Shown here one piece after another: positions 1-8,586 of a DNA stretch of 64,000 nucleotides; position 1 is the first letter of the stretch, and every line of letters begins with the position of its first letter. The stretch spans positions 1 to 64,000 of the forward strand of contig DATKLE010000166.1 in assembly GCA_035542575.1 (NCBI GenBank). The letters run 5' to 3'. Under the pieces are notes generated by a model that had not been told where the DNA came from, made no database searches, and worked only from the letters and a program-made list of their open reading frames with translations. The translations under genes were made by a program, and so were the position numbers. This DNA comes from JAIQET01 sp035542575. GTDB lineage: Bacteria > Acidobacteriota > Terriglobia > Terriglobales > Acidobacteriaceae.

Positions 1-69
1 CCGGGAACCTTATGAGAATGGACAACACCAAACTTCATCAGGGAAACGAACTACAGTGGGCTGGATCTC

Positions 70-112
70 GAGAAAGAAATCTCGACTCCGGTCGAGGTGG
101 AGCTTTTTTCTT
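70..112. terminator. Probable bidirectional terminator hairpin
   Basis: Bases 81-86 (CTCGAC) and 91-96 (GTCGAG) form a 6-bp stem with a 4-base loop. On the plus strand a run of six T follows about 10 bases later. On the minus strand the stem is followed by a T-rich stretch (ATTTCTTTCT). It sits just past the last minus-strand gene of the Tad locus, so it could end that operon and also a plus-strand gene lying before the window. Confidence 0.45.
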
Positions 113-132
113 GACATCCCTTTTTATAGAAC

Positions 133-252
133 TCATTGACCCGTCTTCGTGGACTTACGTGGCCACCAGTAAGGAGCATCGACAAGAATAGGCGCGATAA
201 GCGCGGCAATGCAGACTCCGATCAGAAGAATCGTAGTTTCGCCCCCCCTCAC
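133..252 (-). CDS. Small membrane peptide, VDA..WWPR family, copy 1 (39 aa)
   Basis: This short frame starts at GTG (252-250), overlapping the TGA stop of the upstream TonB-like gene in a GTGA junction, and ends at TGA (135-133). The peptide has a charged start (MRGGETT), one hydrophobic segment at residues 8-23 and a C-terminal VDAPYWWPRKSTKTGQ. A second copy lies at 21687-21824. The two align over about 30 residues (LLIGVC..AL.APILVDA..WWPR.S), and many nucleotide differences fall at third codon positions, which is the main evidence that this is translated. No family name is recognised. It is probably an inner-membrane peptide with one transmembrane helix and a basic tail. Translational coupling to the TonB-like gene is inferred from the overlap. 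Confidence 0.6.
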   Translation of the reverse strand: MRGGETTILLIGVCIAALIAPILVDAPYWWPRKSTKTGQ

Positions 253-2207
253 CGCGTATCAATCCCAAACCCCAGAATCGCGTTCACTTCCACCGGCTCG
301 TCGCCGCGAAACGCGGGGCGGAATTTCCAGTTGGCTAGGGCCGCGAGCACTTTGCTGGCCAGCTCTTTGGGGGCCGGCTCGAGCAGCCGCGGGTTTCGAA
401 TCACTCCCGAGCGGTCCAGAACGCAGCTGATGACCAGCCGCGCCCGATGAAGGTTGGCCGGGAGGTCAGCCCGAATGGGCGCAGGCGGCGTCAGGTCGGC
501 CCCATTGGCGCGCGTCGCCGAGTTGGGATCGGCAAATTGCAGGACCGCTGTCCCCAAGGTGGTGTCGATATAGATGGTGTAATTGTCACCCTTGAGCGCG
601 CCATAAAAATTGAATGCGCCTCCGGAACGTGAACTGGCGACAATGGTGATGTCCGGCCCCTGTCGGCCCGTGCCCGCGGAGGAACGCCCGGGGACCGATG
701 GTTCGCTTCCGCCCGAACTGAAGCTGGGCAGGGTGACGATGTTGCTGCTCCCACCGCTAACCGATACGCCTGGAATCGGAGGCTTGCCGCCGGTTCCGCT
801 GCCCGCGCCGCCGGGCCCGGGATAAGGTGAAATCCCTCCCCGCGCCAGCGTGTCGGAGCCTCGGCCCGTGCCTTCCTTGCCCGCTCCCGGACCTTCCCCG
901 GCTAATCCGCTCCCTGGGCCGTTGCCCCGGCCAATGCCATTGCCGCCGCCCGATCCACCTAGTCCCGGCTTATCGCCACCTGCGGGTGACAGGGCCAGCG
1001 ATCCTGCGCCACCTCCACCCGGCACGCCCAGCTGGGACCCCGGACGGTTTGAAACCACAACTCCGTTGCCAGCGACGCTGCCGCCGTGGCTGGGAGGCGC
1101 AGCGACTGCGCCCACATCCAGCGGCCCGCCCAGCCCTGCGCCGCGGTTACCGGTTCCGCGCCCACCGAGCGAGCTATCCCTCGTCACCGTAGGAGGCGGC
1201 GGTACCACCGCGCCCAGTCCTCCACCCAACCCGCTCACCGGCTGGTGCGACAGCCCACCACCTGCGACCTGCACGGGCGGCGGCACCACGGTCGCGGTCC
1301 CCAATCCGTTGCCCATTCCGCCCAGCGCGCGGTGCTCGGCGACAGCGGGGCCAACCTGCACCGGCGGAGGGATGACCTGCCTGCGCAACTCTCCCGGACC
1401 AAAGCCCGGTCCGCTGGATGCGATATCGTGCGTGATTTGTGGAGGCGGGGCAATGACCACCGGCGCGGGCAAAGTGAGCTTGGGATTTAGATTGGCGATC
1501 TGCTCGGGCGCCGAAACCGGCGGAGGAACCACCGTCTCTGCGCGATTACCCGGCAAATGCAGAGACGCGAGGTTCTGCCGCAAGGGCGCAGGCGCCGGAG
1601 GAATCACGCTGGCGTTCAGCGCCGGCGCAGGCTGCAACTTGTCGCGCTGCACGTCCGCTGCTGGAGGTACAACCGTCTGCGGGATGGCCGGAGCGCGCAG
1701 GGAAGATCTCAGTCCTTCCGCCGGGGGCGGCCCGGGAATCGGCCGATAGGCCAGCAGGTTGGCGACAGGAGCATCAGAGCGCGGCAATTTCAAGTTGGGG
1801 GCATCCACCACCTGCTCGCGCAGCGAATTGCCCCGTGACACGCGGATGGTCTGCGTGCGGTGCCGCCCCTCGCGGCCGCCCGCCCGCCCGCTGCGTCCCG
1901 CCTGCGCCCCGCCGACGTCCTGGGTGCGCGGCAGCTCATCCCCGGAGAAATAGAGAATGTCGTACTTGGGCAGGGGCGGGGCAACGTAAGGATGCATGAA
2001 CGCCAGCTTTGTCGGCAGAACAATCACCGCCACCAGCAGCGTGGCTTCCAAAACCCAGCAAGCCAACATCCCGCGGTAGGGCCACAGCCCGGTTGGGGCC
2101 TCGCCCGCCAACCGTTCGGGAGACCGCCCCAGGGCTGGCCGGATCGCGGTCAGGAACTCCTGCCACGGCGACGACCACTCCACCAGCAACTTGGGCGAGT
2201 CGTTCAA
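249..2207 (-). CDS. TonB-like protein with very long Pro/Gly-rich linker
   Basis: 652 residues from a TTG start (2207-2205), which lies 9 nt after a GGAGGT ribosome site and overlaps the upstream DUF192 stop (TTGA). Residues about 44-66 form one transmembrane helix after a short cytoplasmic tail. A low-complexity region of roughly 450 residues follows, with repeated VVPPP(V) motifs and then Gly/Ser-rich stretches. The last 100 residues match a TonB C-terminal fold (ALANWKFRPAF.GDEPVEV, then a final beta strand). TonB proteins carry proton-motive energy from the inner membrane to outer-membrane receptors. No ExbB/ExbD genes are nearby. Its place at the end of the Tad operon suggests a cell-envelope or pilus-associated role, which is inference. 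Family members usually have much shorter linkers. Confidence 0.75.
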   Translation of the reverse strand: MNDSPKLLVEWSSPWQEFLTAIRPALGRSPERLAGEAPTGLWPYRGMLACWVLEATLLVAVIVLPTKLAFMHPYVAPPLPKYDILYFSGDELPRTQDVGGAQAGRSGRAGGREGRHRTQTIRVSRGNSLREQVVDAPNLKLPRSDAPVANLLAYRPIPGPPPAEGLRSSLRAPAIPQTVVPPAADVQRDKLQPAPALNASVIPPAPAPLRQNLASLHLPGNRAETVVPPPVSAPEQIANLNPKLTLPAPVVIAPPPQITHDIASSGPGFGPGELRRQVIPPPVQVGPAVAEHRALGGMGNGLGTATVVPPPVQVAGGGLSHQPVSGLGGGLGAVVPPPPTVTRDSSLGGRGTGNRGAGLGGPLDVGAVAAPPSHGGSVAGNGVVVSNRPGSQLGVPGGGGAGSLALSPAGGDKPGLGGSGGGNGIGRGNGPGSGLAGEGPGAGKEGTGRGSDTLARGGISPYPGPGGAGSGTGGKPPIPGVSVSGGSSNIVTLPSFSSGGSEPSVPGRSSAGTGRQGPDITIVASSRSGGAFNFYGALKGDNYTIYIDTTLGTAVLQFADPNSATRANGADLTPPAPIRADLPANLHRARLVISCVLDRSGVIRNPRLLEPAPKELASKVLAALANWKFRPAFRGDEPVEVNAILGFGIDTR

Positions 2208-2605
2208 GTGTGGCAGACCTCCGGCCTCGGCTCCAGCCCGATCTCGATCTCATCGCCTAGCGCAGTCCCGGTCGCATGCAGCGTCTGTCGCGGCAATTCG
2301 AGCACCGAAGCCGCCCGCATCCGTACCGGGGCAACGCGCCAGGGTTGCAGATTTTCCTCCAGATGGATTACGACTTTGTCGCCATCCAGGTAAACCACAT
2401 CAATGGGGAAGAGCATGGCGAAGGTGTGTACTCCATGCGAGGGCTCAATCCACAATCCGTGTCCTGCGGGAAAACTTCCGGCATCCCTGCCCATCAACCC
2501 GCGAAGACGCGACCAGTGGGTCTGGGCGATGCACAAATGTGTGGCCAGATAGGCGTGCCGCGTCCGGTTAAAAGCATAACCTGTGCATTGCGCTACTGGC
2601 ATCAC
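2204..2605 (-). CDS. DUF192 family protein
   Basis: 133 residues; start GTG at 2605 or the adjacent ATG at 2602. The family signature is clear: RGLMGR near residues 35-40, GLWIEPSHGVHTFAM, FPIDVVYLD, then PWR and SVLELP. Members are small beta-rich proteins of unknown biochemical function, often encoded near pilus or secretion genes in acidobacteria and deltaproteobacteria. There is no evident signal peptide. It lies 34 bp after tadC and overlaps the TonB-like gene by 4 bp, so it is probably co-transcribed with the Tad genes. Confidence 0.85.
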   Translation of the reverse strand: MMPVAQCTGYAFNRTRHAYLATHLCIAQTHWSRLRGLMGRDAGSFPAGHGLWIEPSHGVHTFAMLFPIDVVYLDGDKVVIHLEENLQPWRVAPVRMRAASVLELPRQTLHATGTALGDEIEIGLEPRPEVCHT

Positions 2606-2639
2606 AACTCCTGGGTCCGGTCCTCTCTCGGGGGAACGT

Positions 2640-3548
2640 TCATCGCCCTCCCTGGGGTACCAGCGTACGGTACAACTGAATGATGGCCGGTCCCAGAGTC
2701 ACGAAGATTATGGAAGGCAGTACAAATAAAACGAGGGGGATCACCATTTTGATCGTGGTCTTGGCAGCCTGTTCCTCCGCCCGTTGCCGGCGCTCGGTGC
2801 GCAGCGAGTCGGAATGCACGCGCAACGCCTGGGCCACGCTGGTGCCGAAGCGGTCGGTCTGTACCAGCGTTCCCACCAGGGAGCGGATATCGTCCACCCC
2901 GGTGCGCTCCACCAGATTGCGCAAAGCCTCCGGCCGCGGCTTGCCGGCCCGCATCTCCAGGTTCACCAGATGGAACTCGTCGCTCAGGTCGGGATGAGCG
3001 TGACGCAGGTCCTCACCCACGCGCATCATGGCCTGGTCCAGGGCCAGTCCGGCTTCGACGCAGATTACGGTGAGGTCCAGGGCATCAGGCAGGGCCAGGC
3101 GGATGCGTTGCTGGCGGTCGCGGATCAAGCGCTTCAGCACGAAGCGGGGCAGGAAGAAGCCGAATCCCATCACTCCAATGAGCAGCAGCGGAGAACTCAC
3201 CCCGCTGATCGCCACTGCTACGGCCACTGCCAGCAGGGCCACGGCAACGCGGCTGCCGACGTACACGGTGAGATGGCGCGGCTCGCGATAGCCCGCCTGG
3301 ATGAGCCATTGCCGGGTGCGCGACACCTCCGAGGGGGACAGGGGCAACGCTTTGCTCAGGGGATCGAGGGCCTGTTCTAGGCGCTCCTTGAACGCCGGCT
3401 TCTCCTTGGGTTGGGCGCGCTGCCAGCCCAGCGCGCGCAAGCGCGAACCCAGCACCGAAGAGGGAGCGTAGGCCGCGGCGGCAAAGGAGAAGACCGCCAT
3501 AACCACGGTCAGGAAAACTACGATGGCAAGCGCCAGCGTCAGCGTCAT
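2640..3548 (-). CDS. tadC: Tad pilus inner-membrane platform protein TadC
   Basis: 302 residues with an N-terminal membrane helix, a cytoplasmic GspF/T2SSF domain at about 130-260 (ALDLTVICVEAGLALDQAM is typical) and further C-terminal helices. TadC pairs with TadB to form the inner-membrane platform that the CpaF ATPase drives. It starts 2 bp after the tadB stop, so the two genes are tightly coupled. Length and order match other Tad loci. Confidence 0.9.
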   Translation of the reverse strand: MTLTLALAIVVFLTVVMAVFSFAAAAYAPSSVLGSRLRALGWQRAQPKEKPAFKERLEQALDPLSKALPLSPSEVSRTRQWLIQAGYREPRHLTVYVGSRVAVALLAVAVAVAISGVSSPLLLIGVMGFGFFLPRFVLKRLIRDRQQRIRLALPDALDLTVICVEAGLALDQAMMRVGEDLRHAHPDLSDEFHLVNLEMRAGKPRPEALRNLVERTGVDDIRSLVGTLVQTDRFGTSVAQALRVHSDSLRTERRQRAEEQAAKTTIKMVIPLVLFVLPSIIFVTLGPAIIQLYRTLVPQGGR

Positions 3549-3550
3549 CT

Positions 3551-4519
3551 CTACACCTGAATCTGAATAATCCTGCGGATCACAAAATAACCAACGGTCT
3601 GCAGGGTAATGCCCACCACCACCAGCGTATGCCCGATGGGATCGGCGAAAAGCGGGCGGATGAAAGATGGATTCATGAGCAGCATGCTCACCACAATCAC
3701 CGGCGGCAGTCCCATCAGCAGCATCATGGTGAGCCGCCCCTGGGCGGTGTACACCCGCACCTGGCGCATGATCTTGAAGCGTTCGCGAATCACGTAGGAA
3801 AGGTTGTCGAGAATCTCGGCCAGGTTGCCGCCGGTTTCCCGTTGCAGCATGACCGCGGTGACGAAGAATTTCACGTCCACCAGGGGCATACGCTCCGTCA
3901 AGTTGAGCAGCGCGTCGCGCACGGGCATGCCGAACTTCTGTTCTTCAAACAGCTTGCGAAACTCGCCGGCCACGGGCTCGTTGATCTCGTTGGTGATCAG
4001 CTCCAGCGCGGTGGTAAAAGCGTGCCCGGCCCGCACCGCGCGCGCCAACGTGTCGATTGCCTCCGGAAACAGCTCTTCAAACGTGCGGAAGCGCCGGGCG
4101 CGCCGGTAGGAGGCGAAGGAATAAGGCATCAGGCCGCCGATCACCGCCGCGACTGCCGCGAAGAACCCCGACCCCGTTGCAAGCAATACAACTATGCCCA
4201 GCGCCACGGCGACGACCATACACAGGAAAAGGAAGTTTCCCGCGCGCATGTCGAGGTCCGCCTGCGCCAGCATGATCTGCAGATTGGCGATGCGTGCCGA
4301 GCGCCGCAGCAGCGTGTCCACTGCCGGGATCTCGCTCAGCATCTCGTCCCGCAGCAGCGCCAATTCTTCTGTGGGCTCGCGTTCTGCCGGCTTCTCGACC
4401 GTCGCCAGGCGTTCCCGGATCAGGCGGGCCCGGGCATTGCGCTGATCGAGCAGCGACCCCAAGGCGAACAAGCCCAGCGAGACCAGCAGGAAGACAGTAA
4501 TCGCGACGAAAACTACCAT
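3551..4519 (-). CDS. tadB: Tad pilus inner-membrane platform protein TadB
   Basis: 322 residues. An N-terminal helix (3-22) and a pair of helices near 100-135 precede a GspF domain (FPEAIDTLARAVRAGHAFTT), and two C-terminal helices end the protein. It forms the platform with TadC. The gene lies 18 bp after cpaF and 2 bp before tadC on the same strand. Confidence 0.9.
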   Translation of the reverse strand: MVVFVAITVFLLVSLGLFALGSLLDQRNARARLIRERLATVEKPAEREPTEELALLRDEMLSEIPAVDTLLRRSARIANLQIMLAQADLDMRAGNFLFLCMVVAVALGIVVLLATGSGFFAAVAAVIGGLMPYSFASYRRARRFRTFEELFPEAIDTLARAVRAGHAFTTALELITNEINEPVAGEFRKLFEEQKFGMPVRDALLNLTERMPLVDVKFFVTAVMLQRETGGNLAEILDNLSYVIRERFKIMRQVRVYTAQGRLTMMLLMGLPPVIVVSMLLMNPSFIRPLFADPIGHTLVVVGITLQTVGYFVIRRIIQIQV

Positions 4520-4537
4520 GGCAAGGCCCCGGCTCCG

Positions 4538-5833
4538 CTAAACCTCCATCTTGGATTCAAACAACGCGGGACGCAAGCGGCATCCGGCCGTAGCCAGGCG
4601 GTCGGCAAACTTGGGCCGGATACTCGTGGCGTGGAACGTGCCTCTCACCTTCCCACTCTCATCAATCCCCTTACGCTCGAAGACGAAGATGTCCTGCATG
4701 GCGAGAACGTCGTCTTCCACTCCCGTCACTTCGGAAATGGTGATCACCTTACGAGAGCCGTCGGACAGACGCGCAATCTGCACCACCGCGTGAATGGCGG
4801 ACGCGATCTGCTGCCGCACCGCGTGCTCCGGAATGTTGAGGTTGGCCATGGAGAACATGTTTTCCACCCGGGCCAGAGCGTCGCGCTGCGAGTTGGCGTG
4901 CACCGTGGTCAGCGAGCCTTCGTGGCCGGTGTTCATGGCCTGCAACATGTCGAAGGCCTCCTCGCCGCGCACCTCGCCCACCACGATCCGGTCCGGGCGC
5001 ATACGCAAACTGTTGATCACCAGTTGCCGCTGCCGCACCGCGCCCTTGCCTTCGATGTTGGGAGGCCGGGTCTCCAGTCGCACCACGTGCTCCTGTTTCA
5101 ATTGCAGTTCGGCGGCGTCCTCGATGGTCACGATGCGCTCCGAGTTGGGAATGTACCCGGAGAGCACATTCAGCAACGTGGTCTTGCCGGCGCCGGTTCC
5201 GCCGGAAATCAGGATATTCAGCCGCCCCTTCACCATCGCCGAAAGCAGTTCCAGCATGGGCTCGGTCAAGGTTTTGTTCTCGATCATGTTGCGGGCAGTG
5301 ACCGGATCCCGGCCAAAACGCCGGATGGAAAGGCACGGCCCGTCAATCGCCAGCGGTGGAATGATGGCGTTCACGCGCGAGCCGTCGGTCAGGCGCGCAT
5401 CCACCATGGGAGACGACTCGTCCACTCGCCGTCCCACCCGCGACACGATGCGGTCGATGATTTGCATCAGGTGCTGGTCATCCTTGAAGCTCAGGCCGGT
5501 CGGTTCCAGCTTGCCGCCGCGCTCCACATATACGCGGTCAAAGCGGTTGACCAGGATGTCGGAGATGGTCGGGTCCTTCAGCAGGGGCTCCAGCGGGCCC
5601 AGGCCGAAGATCTCGTCCAGAATCTCCCGTGCCAGCCGCTCGCGCTCGGCAAAGCTGAGGGGCACGGCCTCGCTGTTCACCGTGTTGCGGATCAGCAGCA
5701 GCACTTCCTCGCGGGCGGTGTCGCTGGGCGTGCGCCCCAGTTTTTCCAGGTCCAGGCGGTCGAGGATCTTGCGATGCAGATCGGCCTTTACCTGCTGGTA
5801 TTCACTTCGCTCAAAGGTTTGTACGTTCGCCAT
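4538..5833 (-). CDS. cpaF: Tad pilus assembly/retraction ATPase CpaF (TadA)
   Basis: 431 residues, a GspE/VirB11-type secretion ATPase. Walker A is at about 211-219 (GGTGAGKTT), Walker B and the Asp box at about 281-291 (DRIVVGEVRGE), and the His box at about 304 (GHEGS). The N-terminal domain (LGPLEPLLKDPTISDILVN) is typical of CpaF. It powers Flp pilin polymerisation at the inner-membrane platform. The 7-bp gap to the cpaE stop and the 18-bp gap to tadB support an operon. Confidence 0.95.
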   Translation of the reverse strand: MANVQTFERSEYQQVKADLHRKILDRLDLEKLGRTPSDTAREEVLLLIRNTVNSEAVPLSFAERERLAREILDEIFGLGPLEPLLKDPTISDILVNRFDRVYVERGGKLEPTGLSFKDDQHLMQIIDRIVSRVGRRVDESSPMVDARLTDGSRVNAIIPPLAIDGPCLSIRRFGRDPVTARNMIENKTLTEPMLELLSAMVKGRLNILISGGTGAGKTTLLNVLSGYIPNSERIVTIEDAAELQLKQEHVVRLETRPPNIEGKGAVRQRQLVINSLRMRPDRIVVGEVRGEEAFDMLQAMNTGHEGSLTTVHANSQRDALARVENMFSMANLNIPEHAVRQQIASAIHAVVQIARLSDGSRKVITISEVTGVEDDVLAMQDIFVFERKGIDESGKVRGTFHATSIRPKFADRLATAGCRLRPALFESKMEV

Positions 5834-5840
5834 GAGTTAC

Positions 5841-7013
5841 CTACACCGTCTTGAACAGCGACCAGGCCGTGCGCTTGACTTCTTCATCGTTCTCCGTCAG
5901 GCGCGCCGCCAACCCCGCAAACGAGCGCGCAATCTCGGTATGGTTCTGCTGCATGAGCGGGATTCCGCGATCGATGGCCGTAGACACCGCAAAATACTGG
6001 TTGGGGATCTTCCACAGCAGCTTGACTCCGGCCGCGGCCTCGGCATCGGCTTCACTGAACCCCGGAATCTTGCGGAAGCGGTTGAGCACCAGGCCCACTC
6101 GCTCGCGGCCGCCGGTTTCGCCGAGATACTGCTGGACCCGCGCCGCGCTCCACAGCGAAGCCACATCTGCGTGCGCCACCAGCAGCACCACCTCAGAGAG
6201 GTTGCAGACCAGGCGCGTGGTTGCATCCATGCGGGAAGAGGCGTCCACCACCACATAGCGGAAGTGGCTCACCAGCATGTCGAACAGACGGGCAAACTCC
6301 GCGGTCGAGGGTTCCACCGCCTGGGGAGCGCTGGTTCCGGCCAACAGTTGCAGACCGCCGCCGTGCCGCGTCATGAAGCTTTCCAGCAGGGAACTGTCCA
6401 GCCGGTGCAGGTTGCGGATGGCATCCGCCACGCTGAACAGCGGCTTCAGATTCATGTGCAGCGATGCATGGCCCAGAGGAGCGATGTCCACCAGCGCCAC
6501 GCTACCATGCGCCGATTGCAAAGCCAGCGCCACATTCACCGCGACGGTAGTGGCGCCGCTGCCGCCTTTGGCATTCACCACGGTAAACACTTTCCCGCGG
6601 GCGCCTTCGCGGTGGACCTTGCGCTGCGCTGCGGTCAGGCGCACGAAGGCTTCCAGAAGATCGGTAGTGGTAGTGGGCCGTTCGATGTACTCCCGGGCGC
6701 CGGAGCGCATGGCGTTGACGATGATGTGGGGCTGCGACATGCTGCCGATGGCAAACAGCGCCGACTCCGGCAGTTCCTGGTGCAGCAGCTCAATGGTGCG
6801 CAGTGCCGTTACGGCGTTATCCGCCGGGATATCCACCAAAATGACCTCAGGATTGGCAGCCTGAATCCGGCGCACCACCGGATCGGTGGCGGCCACGGGA
6901 AAGGTCCCAGCCGTATGCACGGCGCGCGCCACGCTGGTGCCATCCACCAACACCTGAAGCACCGCCCGCTGTTCGCCGTCTGCGGCGACGATAACTACTG
7001 AAAGTTCGGGCAT
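5841..7013 (-). CDS. cpaE: Tad pilus localisation protein CpaE/TadZ (receiver-like plus ParA-like ATPase)
   Basis: 390 residues. Residues 1-125 form a response-regulator-like domain with an Asp at position 61 (VILVDIP). Residues 140-390 form a MinD/ParA-type ATPase with deviant Walker A KGGSGATT at 149-156. CpaE/TadZ places the Tad machinery in the cell. Position between cpaC and cpaF is standard for the locus. Confidence 0.92.
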   Translation of the reverse strand: MPELSVVIVAADGEQRAVLQVLVDGTSVARAVHTAGTFPVAATDPVVRRIQAANPEVILVDIPADNAVTALRTIELLHQELPESALFAIGSMSQPHIIVNAMRSGAREYIERPTTTTDLLEAFVRLTAAQRKVHREGARGKVFTVVNAKGGSGATTVAVNVALALQSAHGSVALVDIAPLGHASLHMNLKPLFSVADAIRNLHRLDSSLLESFMTRHGGGLQLLAGTSAPQAVEPSTAEFARLFDMLVSHFRYVVVDASSRMDATTRLVCNLSEVVLLVAHADVASLWSAARVQQYLGETGGRERVGLVLNRFRKIPGFSEADAEAAAGVKLLWKIPNQYFAVSTAIDRGIPLMQQNHTEIARSFAGLAARLTENDEEVKRTAWSLFKTV

Positions 7014-7090
7014 GATCCCGCGTGGGCCCCCAAGTCTCCCCTATAAACTCGACCGCTGATCCAGGTTGCTAGTGGCCATCCTCTGACGTC

Positions 7091-8560
7091 TTACTTCGAC
7101 GGCTTCTTTCCGTCAAACTTCTCCTTGTCCATAAACGGCTGCGGATATGTTGGTGTCGCCGGCTTCTCTGTGCTCGGCGAAATCCGCCGCGCCGTGCACA
7201 GTACCATCAGTTCTGTCTTGCTCTTCTGCGCATTCTTGCTCTTGAAGAAATTCCCCAGGATCGGGATGTCTCCCAGCCCGGGAATCTTGTTTACGATCGT
7301 GGTCACCCGGTTGTCCATCAGGCCGGCAATCACGAAGCTTTGCCCATCCTGGATTTCAAACTCGGTGTCCGCGCGCCGCGTGCTCAGGGCCGGTACCGTA
7401 AACCCCTGGATCGTAATGCCGTTGGTGAAGTCCAATTGGCTTACCTCGGGCACCACCCGCAGGTGAATGTTGCCGTTGGGCATGATCACCGGCGTAAACT
7501 TTAGCCTAACCCCAAACTCCTTAAAGGAGATAGTTACTGCGGTAAACCCTTGCCCCGGCTGCACGATCGGGAAGGGAAACTCGCCTCCCGCGAGGAAACT
7601 GGCTTCCTTGCCGTTGACCGCAATCAGGTTGGGCTCGGCCAGGATCTGCAGCAGGTTCTTCTGTTGCAGGGCCTGGATCACTGCTCCGAAATTGACATCC
7701 GTACGGAAGAGAAACAAGTTCAGGGCATTGTTAACCGTGAGCGTCGGTGTGGTAACGGAGGTGGTCGTCCCGCCGGTGCTGGACGTTGTTGTGCTGGTGC
7801 TGGATACCGAGATGCCTCCAAATTGCCCGGTGGTGCTACCGGCCACAGTCTTCGCGTTACCCGGCGTGAAGAGGTTCACCCCGAGCTGCTGCACCGCGGT
7901 GCGGTCCACCTCCGCGAACTTTACCTCCAACAAAACCTCCTGGGCCCCCACCGGACCAAACGTCAGCACGTTCACCACGTTCTTTGAGTAGGCTTGCGCG
8001 ATCATGCCCGCCCGCTTGGCCACGTCCTCGGTGGATACATGTCCCGAGAGCACGATGGCGGAGCGCGAGGGCGTCACCGTGATTTGTTCTTCCGGGAATA
8101 CGCTTCTTTCTTCTTCGGCAGCTGCACTGACGTCCACATCCACCCGCAAATCGAAGCTGCGCGAGCGTTCCAGTTCGTCCCAGATCAACAGCGAAACCTC
8201 GCCCGCCGAGCGCCCATGCACCAGGATCTGGGTGGGCGTGACCACAATCGCGTCGGCCACACTGGGATCCGTCACGGAAACCCGCTTCAGACGTTCCGTC
8301 GTGTTGATCAGCAGCGACTTGCCCACCAGCACCCGCAGCGGAGCCGCGCCGGTGGCTTCCGGCGGGGGCGCCTGCGCAGTGGCGGCTGGACCCTGGTTCG
8401 AAGGCTGCTGGGCCGCTCCCTGGGGGTCCGGGGCGGTCGGCGGCTGCTGCGAGTTGGCAACACTCGCTGTCACCACCAGTAACAGAACCGCCAGCGTTGT
8501 CGCGGTCAAATTCCTGATTTTCCCCTGCGGATTCTCCCTGCCGTGGGAGCCAATGGGCAT
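7091..8560 (-). CDS. cpaC: Tad pilus outer-membrane secretin CpaC/RcpA
   Basis: 489 residues. A hydrophobic segment near residues 22-36 acts as signal peptide. The N-terminal pilus-secretin domain (about 70-150) contains the GKSLLINT and SLLIWD motifs. A BON-like stretch (SGHVSTEDVAKRA) and the secretin core (EPNLIAVNGKEASFLAGGEF to GLGDIPILGNFF) follow. It forms the outer-membrane pore for Flp pili. A Ser/Thr-rich insert at about residues 240-275 is longer than usual. The C-terminus reads ELMVLCTARR rather than the common ELVVLVTP, a minor deviation. It lies 26 bp after cpaB. Confidence 0.93.
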   Translation of the reverse strand: MPIGSHGRENPQGKIRNLTATTLAVLLLVVTASVANSQQPPTAPDPQGAAQQPSNQGPAATAQAPPPEATGAAPLRVLVGKSLLINTTERLKRVSVTDPSVADAIVVTPTQILVHGRSAGEVSLLIWDELERSRSFDLRVDVDVSAAAEEERSVFPEEQITVTPSRSAIVLSGHVSTEDVAKRAGMIAQAYSKNVVNVLTFGPVGAQEVLLEVKFAEVDRTAVQQLGVNLFTPGNAKTVAGSTTGQFGGISVSSTSTTTSSTGGTTTSVTTPTLTVNNALNLFLFRTDVNFGAVIQALQQKNLLQILAEPNLIAVNGKEASFLAGGEFPFPIVQPGQGFTAVTISFKEFGVRLKFTPVIMPNGNIHLRVVPEVSQLDFTNGITIQGFTVPALSTRRADTEFEIQDGQSFVIAGLMDNRVTTIVNKIPGLGDIPILGNFFKSKNAQKSKTELMVLCTARRISPSTEKPATPTYPQPFMDKEKFDGKKPSK

Positions 8561-8586
8561 TTTCCCTGACCTCGCAAGCTTTGTGC

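Noticed and set aside
850..1749. Pro-rich 299-codon frame opposite the TonB-like gene
   Set aside because: Its Pro/Gly content is the antisense of the VVPPP repeat region; the TonB frame has a clear membrane helix and C-terminal domain.
3629..7001. Long open frames on the plus strand opposite cpaE, cpaF and tadB (over 700 codons each)
   Set aside because: They mirror the Tad genes in a GC-rich sequence, are full of His/Arg/Gln low-complexity, and have no family motifs or ribosome sites.
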